From NCBI GenBank assembly GCA_050084515.1, contig CM114271.1, positions 34,906,001 through 34,970,000 on the forward strand: a stretch of DNA of 64,000 nucleotides, written 5' to 3'. Position 1 is the stretch's first letter. The number at the start of each line of letters is the position of its first letter. Positions 13,047-22,205 of this stretch are shown piece by piece. This DNA comes from Blasia pusilla. Lineage: Eukaryota > Marchantiophyta > Marchantiopsida > Blasiales. Position numbers and translations under genes: made by a program. The notes beneath the pieces were generated by a model that had not been told where the DNA came from, ran no database searches, and was given only the letters and a program-made list of their open reading frames with translations.

Positions 13047-14066
13047 TATTGTCAGAGTTCCGCGGGGAGTTTCAGGCCTTGCGTGATCAGACACTGATTG
13101 ACCACTACACTACTTCACGAGATCATCCTAAGGCGGATCGACTAGCGGAGCGGGTTGTGCAGACGGTGAAGAGATGACTACGCAAGTATGGCTTGCAGAG
13201 AGGTCACCTAGGAGATTGGGACCTCTAGTTGCCGTGGTTGGCGATGGGATACAGATTCACCAGGCACGCATCCTTAGCGTCTTTCTCACCATACTTGATT
13301 TTGTATGGCCGAGAGCCAGATTTACTTGCGGCTATTCGTTGAGATGTTGAACCTTGATGACCTTGATGTATGGATGCGAGCATGTTCTCAAAGGGCTGAA
13401 TTATTCCGGAGAGTAATGCCCATGACGTTTGAGAACGTGGCGATTGCGCAACATCGGGATATATTGAGGTATGCGACTATTCGGGGATGTGGTCATCGAC
13501 CTACTATCCGGAGGTTCCATCAAGGACACTATGCTTACATATAGCAGACGGCATCCACGACGTTGGATATGACTACCGGGCGTTCCATCTTGAGAGTGCG
13601 TGAGGTTTTACCATCAGGTGTTCTCTTATTGGAGGGACACGATGGTATGGTTGGAAAGACCATGTGCGTAACTATGCGCGGTGTCACCTTCCGAACATCG
13701 ACAATACAGTTTATCCGAGCTTAACAGTAATTCCTGCAGGCTTGCGATGTATGTTGTGTGGTTCTGCCCATGGTGCAGCCACTATGCTAGTCTGTGATGG
13801 ATGTTCGAGAGGATGGCATATGGCATGCTAGATGCCACCTCTCACTAGGATTCCTCAGGGAGGACGGATGTGTCCCAAATGTACATAGAGTAGGTAGTTC
13901 TATATTCCGACTTGTGTATGTTACATGGATGACAAGAAGGCGACTAACGATGGGGCCACATGAGCATCCAACCTTCTTGCTCTTAGTGTCTGAGAGATGT
14001 ATGTCATGGTAGGTAAGGATAGATGGCTATCTGGAGTTAGAGGGATCTAACCATCAGGTAGGGGGG
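13047..14066 (+). pseudogene. Family A integrase C-terminal half with C-terminal PHD finger
   Basis: The plus strand encodes the end of the integrase core (FRGEFQALRD, then a DHPKAD...AERVVQTVKR segment that holds the catalytic Glu region), then LGDWDL and FSPYLILYGRE. A helical stretch (MRACSQRAELFRRVM), a GHYAYI-type beta segment and LLEGHDGMV follow. The end is a PHD finger at 13748-13882 with spacing C-x2-C...C-x2-C-x4-H-x2-C...C-x2-C (CMLC, CDGCSRGWHMAC, CPKC). In-frame stops (after VQTVKR, and TAG just after WHMAC) and a frameshift near 13,300 show it is dead. A chromodomain, the usual tail of plant chromoviruses, is absent. The Zn-ligand pattern is seen directly; binding to histone tails is inferred from the PHD family. 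Confidence 0.75.
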
Positions 14067-14195
14067 CGATTGGAGATATTTTGGTACTTCTTGTTTCGTT
14101 GTTTGGATGGCATGAGTTAGCATGGGATCGTGCCTGTTTGTGTATGTGTTCGGTGACAGCGATGTATGTTGTGTAAGCGATGTGTATGCGCATGA
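14067..14195 (+). repeat. LTR-terminal box repeated at the internal 3' end
   Basis: The segment from ATTGGAGATATTTTGGTAC to GTGTATGCGCATGA repeats the last 125 bp or so of the family A LTR, but here it follows the PHD region directly. The same box sits between PHD remnant and LTR start at 10,278-10,400 and 1,134-1,260. In this copy the LTR that should follow is missing and the sequence continues into another internal block. Confidence 0.65.
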
Positions 14196-15150
14196 TAAAC
14201 TGTAGAGTTGGATCTAAAGAAGGTGGAAGCTAGGATTCAAAACATACCACACTTCCTAGTTTTTTACTTTGTCCGAGGCGATAATGATCCCATCTCAGTA
14301 CATGGATGTTAGTTGTGCGCAGGCATGACGGGAAATGGAAGAATTGAGTAGTTGATCCGGTGTTGAGTGTGTTGTTGGCATGGGGCCGACTACTGCTATA
14401 TAAGATGCCCCATAGTTTGCAATAGTTGCATTGGGAGGTACGTCCGCCAAGTTTTTTTGGCTGGTCGCTACGCTATGTGAGTGTGGAAATGGTATCACTG
14501 CCTCATGTTCCAAGGTGGTTGTAGAGGAGGTGGTGGACTTGCCTTTCGAGCCTATGCTCGGGTTGTCCATCTCAGATTCACGGCAAGTTGCAACTTCTAA
14601 GATTGCGGTGATGCCCACTAGACTCGTGAGAGAGCATGTCATGGTGTCTCCACAAGTTGTTTTGTTGGATAATTGGGGAGAGATCTTCCAATTGGTAAGC
14701 CTAGGAGGTAGGGAGTGTTAATCTTGTTGGATTCAAGAACGCAACCCTTGATGTTGGGGAAAGCTGGGTTTACAAGATTGGGCTTGACAAGGGCCAATGC
14801 GGAGTATTGCCCATTCATGATACCAAAATCCTTACGTGGAGCGGGCACGATACAGTTTATAACCTGACATGAGGTCATGGTGAGGATTTGACCAGACATC
14901 CTTCAGATGAGTCCGTGGTGAGAGCCAAGGCGATAATGATCGATGTCGAGTCTTATGATGTTTTGGTTGGAGGAGCAGTGTTGTACTTAGTAGGATTAGA
15001 TTTGGATTACAGGAAGGAGTCACCATCCTACGGACCAAGATGGAATTCGGGTGATGGGCAACTTAGCTCGTTACTCATTCGGTTTATGAGTGGAGTGATT
15101 GAGCAACGATAATGAGAGATGGCGACTCATGCAGCATTTAGCAGCGCGAT
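14196..15150 (+). pseudogene. Family A 5' internal region with protease-like segment
   Basis: No clear gag is visible at 14,196-14,760. From about 14,760 to 15,110 a plus-strand frame contains the word AKAIMIDVESYDVLVGGAVL followed by GLDLDYRKESPSYGPRW. Its position and character fit the end of a gypsy-type aspartic protease, where a DVLVG-type strand follows the flap; the active-site Asp-Thr/Ser-Gly triad itself was not found. One stop (TGA) interrupts the frame near 14,870. The assignment rests on order relative to RT and on the motif style, so it is tentative. Confidence 0.4.
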
Positions 15151-15281
15151 TATGTGGCCTAAGGATTTGATTGAGAGTCGTGTCCACAGAGAGTAGACAC
15201 CCGTGACCAACACCCCTATGGAGAGGAGTGCTATCGTGGGAACATCATTCTATGAAGGAGAGGTGCCTTTGTAGGGCTTGA

Positions 15282-16080
15282 GTGGGACGCTTTGACGCTT
15301 GGTGGAAGAGCATGTGCAGATGGTGCATGTGGAGTGAGATGTTTGCCTTAGAGCGTGACGGGTTAGAGGAACCTGAGGTAGTTGGGAGTGCTACCATGTC
15401 TCCCTTGGACACCTTATCCATTGTATGGCGCATCCTAGATGAGGGTATTCAAGTGTTGGATCTCTTTGAAGGGATCAACACTAGGTTGGCTAAAGTTTTG
15501 CAAGTAGGAATCCGTGTGCAATAGTACTTGTACATGAAGCTTGATGAGGTTGTAAGGCACTTCTTACTTCAACATGTGGTGAAGTTGGGCCTCCATTTTC
15601 GTGACTTTGTTATCTGCGTCGGACGTGTAGGGATACTAGAGTTCCTTACTAAGGGAAATTTCTTTGGTGGGGGCACATGAATCGAGTCGGGTGGGGATTC
15701 TTGATTTGGTCATTATAGGTTGGCCATATTAGGGCCAATCAAGTATTGGAAGAGCTAGTGGTTTAGTGCACAAATTGTCTGGGTTATTTTGGAAGAGGAT
15801 CTTGCGATACTCGTAGGCAGTTAAAAACATCATTCCTGATCTCTAGCTTACATTCTGGATGCGTACCAATCTTAGGTGATTTGCGGTCATGAGTGGTGAA
15901 GAGTGCACATTCCGTTCGTACATGAGTCGACCATGCAATATTTTAGGATGCGGCAAGCGTGGGTTCACAAGCACATCGCTGGCGTCTATAGTGGACCAAC
16001 TTGGTGCTACATGAGGTGTTGTGCAACGTTGGATGAGGTTACAACATGTCGATCACGGTTGTTATACTTGTGAGCCCCAT
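15282..16080 (+). pseudogene. DNMT3/DRM-like cytosine-5 methyltransferase region inside family A retroelement
   Basis: Three ordered motifs of C5 DNA methyltransferases are visible in three reading frames. Motif I (AdoMet binding) is at 15,459 as QVLDLFEGINT, with a strand and helix after it. Motif IV is at 15,703 as DLVIIGWPY followed by a stop, G and QS; the catalytic Pro-Cys is now Pro-Tyr. A motif VIII-like block is at 15,947 as DAASVGSQAHRWRL, stop, WTNL, close to the AHRxRxxWxNL block of DNMT3-type enzymes. Motifs I to IV and IV to VIII are each about 81 codons apart, close to the spacing of DNMT3/DRM catalytic domains as I know them. A Cys-x2-Cys pair (CRWC) lies upstream. The region sits between the protease-like segment and RT of the same strand. 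It cannot be functional here: frameshifts, stops and a lost catalytic Cys. Confidence 0.6.
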
Positions 16081-17010
16081 GCCTACCAATACGGCCCATA
16101 AAATGGTTGGGGGCGAGACCCGAGAAGATCGACATATCATGGATGAGCAGGAGAGACACCCTTGGACTTCTTGGAATGCTTTGCAGGTATGCTGGGAGAT
16201 AGTAGCCATAACATCGAGGATGGCATATGATCCTCCAGACCGAGGACATGAGAGTTCTAAGTTAGCTATAGGAGAGCAATGGAGTGTTATTGTTCGAGAT
16301 GGGGTTGCACCATCGCAAGCACGGATACTCATGCCAAAGAGTCCTACAATAGTCACGATGGAGACTTGGGAGCCAAATATAGACGTTGAGTTGTCTAGAG
16401 GAGATCAGCGTCGAATACCTTAGTTCCTTAGGAGTCATAGGAGTTTTTTTACATTCAATATGCATGATTTTGGTACATTGAAGGGTCGGAGGATTTGCAT
16501 TGAGTTGTCTAACAATACATTGATCTTCCGATGACCCAAAAAAAAGATTGAATACGGGCAAAGTCCGTGTCCGCAGACTTGACATGTCCATGTCCGTGGA
16601 CTTTTGTCCGTCCTTAAGATGAACATATCTATGTGGGTGCGGGTACCGACAGCCCGCACCTCAACCCGCCCCACCCACAATGTAGCCCCGGGTTTGAGCC
16701 GCCCACTAGGCCACATCTAGTCTAAGAAGCGTCACCAGCTTTGTAGTCGGCATTGGCCTGCGTAGGGCGGGCTATGGTTTGTGGTTTGCATAGGGTCAGT
16801 TCAGGCCAAGGCGGGCTTAGGGCGCGCCAATTTTTGCCCGCCTCCCTTAATTTGAGCGTACACCAGTTCCCATCCGGGCCATGGGGGTACCAAAAAGATC
16901 TAGGCGGGGGATCTATTTGGCATGTCTGTTTCTGTGCAACCATGCCTACAAGTACATTGATATGGAGAGGGTCCTCAAAGCAAGAGCCATGACTTTTTTG
17001 GAGCAACACT
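16081..17010. other. Degraded methyltransferase tail and GC-rich foreign segment
   Basis: The plus frame 16,046-16,423 may continue the methyltransferase C-terminus, but I see no further conserved motif. From about 16,540 to 16,900 the composition changes: CCGTGTCCG/GTCCGTGG repeats and CCCGCACC/CAACCCGCC runs look like an inserted repeat that separates the methyltransferase region from RT. Confidence 0.35.
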
Positions 17011-18028
17011 AGTGGAGATGTCGCATGAAGAATATGCATCTGCCACTATTATGCCCACAAAGAATGATGTTCATCGCAAGTGGACAGATACCATTAACTA
17101 TTTCAAATTGGAAGACAAGAAGAATACGATATTTTGGGGCATCAATCCTCACAAGAAGGACTATTTTGTTCAGGTGGCAATTCTTACCATTTTCGTTAAG
17201 GACCGCACGTGGAGAGATCGAGAGGGTAATGGATAAGATCTTGGCAGGTCTGGATTTTGCTAGGTGTTATATTGATGACATCGTAGTCTTCAGCGCAACA
17301 ATTGAGGAGATTTGGACATTTGGAGGAGATATTTCGACAATTACAATTACATGGGTTAAAGCTACATCCATGTAAGTGCAAATTCTTTTATGACCAGATT
17401 GAGTACTTGGCTCATAGGATATACCCATGTGGCCTTGGTGTTCAATAATGAAGGTAGAGGCTATCTCACGCATTCCACGCCTTATAGATATGAGTCAAGT
17501 TTGCGCATTTATGAGACTAGCGCGCGAACTTTTATAGACGGTATATAAAGGGTTTTAGTTTGATTGCGAAGCCACCAACCTTGTTGGCCAAGGTGGATCA
17601 CAAGTGGCACTGGGACAATGAGCAAGAGAAAACATTCCAACTGCTCAAGGATAGGTTGACGTCCATGCTGATGTTAAGGGGACCTATCGAGTGTGTCTCT
17701 TTGAGTCGCATACAGATTTGAGTATGTTGTAACAGTGCTCACCCAACATAATGTTGAGGGTAGAGAATTCATGATTACTTATACTAATCGCTCGAACAAT
17801 GCTGTAAAGGCGAAATATTGCTCGTTTGGGACGAGTGCTTGATTGTAGTATGGATCATCGCACATTTTAGGTATTATTTATTCACAAACCCTTTTACCAT
17901 TATTATTGATATCAACCACTTAAATGGTTGATGGAATTTGACTAGCTTAGAGGGAATCTTGCGTGGTTGGCTCTATCGTTGTAGGAGCATGATTTTCAAA
18001 TGGTGAATCGAATGGGGATGCTGAACCT
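17011..18028 (+). pseudogene. Family A reverse transcriptase and RNase H remnant
   Basis: RT is recognised by VMDKILAGLDFARCYIDDIV, with the catalytic YIDD box at 17,268-17,279. It is followed by KLHP-type and IEYLxHRI words in shifted frames, then a PRLIDMSQVRAF-like connection. RNase H follows from about 17,600 (KWHWDNEQEKTFQLLKDRL), with a THTDLSM-like catalytic region and a GREFMITYTNRS segment, and an ALSLQEHDF-type end near 17,990. Several frameshifts and stops are present. The stretch is cut off at 18,028 by an antisense family A LTR, so no integrase follows. Confidence 0.75.
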
Positions 18029-18669
18029 TGTCGTGTGCATACACATCGTTACACAACATACATCGTTGTCACCGAACACACACAAACACGCATGGTCTCA
18101 TGCTAAGTCATGCCATCCAAACAACGAGACAAAAAATACCAAAATACTTCCAATGAAATAAGATCCAATCTCTCTCACAACACCATAGTTCTCACATGTG
18201 TGCACTCTCACATATCTTTCTCAATGACAAACCAAACTCATTCTCCTAATGAGGGGCTTGAGTTACATTCATAAGGCAAGGGACCATAGCTCCGCTATTC
18301 CGTGTTAAGAGGTTCAACTAAAAGAGAATGAGCACTTAAGCTCTCTCCTTGAGATATACCCCTCCCCTCCTCCCAGACTCTCTTCATGATAACTCATGCT
18401 CCCAAGTCACTTCCTTAGCTCTTAACATGACGTAGGAGGTCAAAGGATCACTTACTAAAAATAGAAAATTGACCATATACTCAAAATGGTATTCATATAA
18501 AATAATAAATTTCTCAATATGGCTACATATGAGCCGAAACGAAAGGGAAACCTGCTCTCTCAGGTTTCCCAGGGCCTCAATAGGTCATCTTCAACCTCCC
18601 GGATCTATCCTCCACTAATCACGAAGGCGAGCTCTACTAGAGCTCATTACTATCCTAAAAGACGTGACA
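18029..18669 (-). repeat. Family A LTR, antisense, 641 bp
   Basis: The minus strand begins at 18669 with TGTCACGTCTTTTAGGAT and ends at 18029 with GCACACGACA, giving TG...CA termini. All LTR blocks are in order. Flanks are RNase H on the left and unrelated gag-like sequence on the right, with no matching target duplication (AACCT versus AGTTG), so it marks a rearranged junction, not a clean insertion. Confidence 0.85.
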
Positions 18670-20250
18670 AGTTGCTTCACGAATAACATATAACTTGCTC
18701 CATCCAAACAGGATCCTTCACGTCCTTGAATGCTTCATATGATGTTGATGCTATTAATATGACATCGCGTATCCTCAATGCTATCGCGATAATCTATTGT
18801 TATAAAAACTCTATCTGAGCAACCATCCCAACCTCACACCCCAGATCTCCCTCAACTCCTTTACGTGGTAGATCTCTACTTCCACCACAGACATACCCAC
18901 GAGAAAATCCAACCCCACATCCCCTTGACACACAAGCTCTAGGCCAACCGGGACCTCTAGTGACCTCTCTAGCCCTCGATCTGGATGTAAACTCAGGGTG
19001 CAAGCTAAAACAACCAGTGCAAGTATAACCATACCGCTAGCAATTGTTACATTGAAATACCCCTAATGCATGCCCATCCACTCTTCCATGCTAGGACACG
19101 CGTCCACTTTCTTGACAATGGGCTCCATCACATGCCAAAAAAATTAACTATTGGCATCTTTTGCTGACCCGCCTATGATGACATGGGTTGTGGTGGCACA
19201 TGCTTGCGATAACCTCCCTGAGCTCGTGATACCATATTCCTTTTTTGCAATACACATTGTTACACTTGTGATGTAGGAAATTGTGATTACTTTCATGTGT
19301 AACTCATGTCTACTACTCTCTCCTCGACCACATTGCGTTCACTGCACTCTGCCATCTCAAAGATATTTCTCAACATAGGTGAGGTGTGCATTAATAATAC
19401 CATATCCCTCACCTACATGTATCATTCTAATATCCCAAACCATGATTGAACAATCTAGGCCTATTTCATCCCTTAAATGACTAATCAAACAACACATGTG
19501 AGTAAATTCCTCCCACAAACTCTCCCTTATGTGCCTATGGAAGTTATGTGCACCGTATCTTCTTTGTCCATAACCCCTAGTTATTCCTCTGCAACTCTAT
19601 GAAGAACTCAACCATAGGGTTGAACTTAGGACGAATCCGCCTGGATGACACAAGTGCCCTAATCCAACTTATCCCTCATTGACTCTCACTAGTCGCAAAG
19701 GAAATAACCTTCCCTAGCTGCTCTTCATCTTGAAATGGCTCAGTCCATGACACATATTATGTGTTATAGTAGAGTCTCCATGCATCAATCTTGATCGCGT
19801 ATCTACGGGAGAACTAATGATAATCGCCCATGAACTTCCCCTCTAGGTGTTGGAACATCCCGTAACATGTTGTAAAAGGATTGAACTTCGAAATCTCTAA
19901 TCCTTTACGAAAAAAACACCAACTCATAAACTATGAAGTCATACAACTCTATAGTATCCATTGCTCCCGAAAACCTACTCGATCCCCGACCCAATTTTCC
20001 ATCTAGTTCACCCAAATGGTGGGATTTCACCAACACCCTCACCCTTGTTTAAGAATGAAATAGAAGGACGTCAAGACGGTCCTTCACGTGGAAACTCTCG
20101 AAGCCTCGTACCATTTTACGTATAACCTCTAAGACTACTCTAAAGCACACCACCTCATCTCTCAAAGTCTCAAAAGAACATCGTGATGACCCTTATGCCC
20201 CCTCACATGATCATTCTCAATCTCACGATTAATTACTCAATCACTCAAAC
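18670..20250 (-). mobile_element. Decayed gag-like region, antisense
   Basis: On the minus strand a Cys-rich stretch near 19,040 (CNNC, then GYTCTGC) followed by a basic Arg/Gly-rich segment (SRSRAREVTRGP, VCGGSRD) looks like a gag zinc knuckle with its nucleic-acid-binding tail. Further upstream (19,560-19,830) come fragments such as RRYAIKIDAW, SWTEPFQDEEQLGKVISFA and RGISWIRALV-like text, compatible with a gag matrix or capsid. There are stops throughout. Which family it belongs to is not certain. Confidence 0.4.
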
Positions 20251-20866
20251 TAAACATATAACACTTACTCTCCATTACCTCCTTTACACTACTGCTGTAA
20301 TAGCTTATCCGATATAGTAAATTTTTTGATTTAATTCAACTTAATCGATGCAAAAAGAAAACCTACTTGTCATATTGCCCAAGGCCTTAATAAACATCAT
20401 CAACCTCTTGAAATTCTCCTCCAATATCTTCAAAAATATTCTCGCCTATATCTTAACAATAAAGATTATCAACTCGCAAAAGTTTAGTAACTTGGACTCC
20501 ACTAATAATGACTTTTAAAGAGTATTTTGGTTCACACCCATTATCTCAATTTTCAGATCAAACTAGGCCATTAACATAAAAATACCCTAAAACATGTGAC
20601 ACCTTGCATCCCACCTTCTAAGTACTAGTAGAAAGCGGTCTATAAATATCCGCTTATATAACATAAGTGGAGGAGGAAATCCCTGGAAGGCTCATTAAAT
20701 CATGTCATCCCCAATATCAATTCTTTTCTTGCACTATCCACAAAACATCAAGCTCACAAGACATGGGTACAACAACAATGTATATTTGGCGATACCATAA
20801 GAACAAAATCCAAAAGGTGAAAGCACCCTTCTCCAAAGTTCATTGTTTGCGTATTTAATATAAAAC
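20251..20866. other. Non-coding, AT-rich
   Basis: No coding or RNA feature was recognised; short frames only. Confidence 0.5.
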
Positions 20867-21053
20867 CCGAGGCTAACAGAAGGCCTCACCAAATGGTTGA
20901 AATTCTCATTGGTTCTACTCTAGTCCAACCCAAGGCTAACAAGAGGCCTCACCAAATGGTTGAAATTCTCATAGGTTCTACTCTAGTCCAACCCGAGGCT
21001 AACAGAAGGCTTAACCAAATGGTTGAAATTCTCATTGGTTCTACTCTAGTCCA
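20867..21053. repeat. 63-bp tandem repeat, three copies
   Basis: Units start at 20,867, 20,930 and 20,993 with CCGAGGCTAAC or CCAAGGCTAAC and share CCAAATGGTTGAAATTCTCA and GGTTCTACTCTAGTCCA. Copies differ at a few positions. The array lies about 1.15 kb beyond the stop codon of the ARC6-like gene. Confidence 0.95.
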
Positions 21054-22205
21054 CTGATACTAAACATCCTTCAGCTTTACAACACAAACCCTGATTCTAC
21101 TCCTGGATAGGAAGACATAATGATGAAAGATTATCAATCTAATGGAGAGGTTTGGCATTTGTTTCCAAGGTTGCTGAAAATCTCTCCTGGCAGGACAACA
21201 GGTGAAGCTGCTGGGAGCAAATGCGAAACACATGAGGGCATTCTGTGTATAGAAGTAAGGAAAAACCTGGAGACATTAAAAATCAGAAGATGGAAGAAAC
21301 CCTTGACCACAGCTGGGATTATTGATTTTAGGGTTGATCTCAAGAAGAAAAGACTGAACTGAGAATGAGTTTTTGTCCAAACCAGAAAAAAGAGGTCCCT
21401 GAAAGTAGAGTACTAGAAAGTGTATGGACAGGAAGGTAAGAGGAGAAAAGTGGAGTAAAGATCTACAATACAACGAGACATTTGCGTAAAACCAGCAGCT
21501 CACTTCTGTAATTCTCTACTGACCAACAATTGATAAATCAATCCCATACTGGAAACCATCTGCAACAGGCATTTGCATGCAATCATGCACTTATTCCTAC
21601 ATACGTATACAAGAAGCACAGTGATTAGGAACTCACAGAGAACATCCTTCAGTTACATCTCGCCGACACAGGGAAAAACCTCCGAAGGAATAATTATAGT
21701 TATACCTGCTACAATGACACTCTGGGCTGCTTCAGCAGCTACAAATCATCTCAAATAATGATCAGCTAATATACATCATCGCTTTTGTACTGTTTAGTAG
21801 GCTTTGAACTACTGGAAAAAAAATTCACTGCACAACTTCAGCTCCATGATCACTGAGCTCAATCTACAAAGGGATTGGTGATCAGAAGATCAAGTAACCT
21901 TTATGCTGAGCAAAAAATCACTATTATACAATTGAGACAAGAAGCTCAAGAATGTCCATCTCTGCCAACGAAGCCATAGCATAGGTTACCAGGTTACCTC
22001 CATTCAGACAGAAAGATGACTTCCACATAAATTCTGCACACATCTTGTCACCCGTGACCAAAGCCTACACCTATCACCTGGAGCGTATTCCCATATGCCA
22101 TATCCTTTCATGTAAATGGCGTCCCTTTTCACATTCTTAACTTGTGGATGACTACCTTTAGAAAATGCACCTTTTGACGATTAACTTTTTTTCTGGATGA
22201 ATTAT
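21054..22205. other. 3' flank of the ARC6-like gene
   Basis: No gene recognised. Being directly downstream of a minus-strand stop codon, part of it is probably 3' untranslated sequence. Confidence 0.4.
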
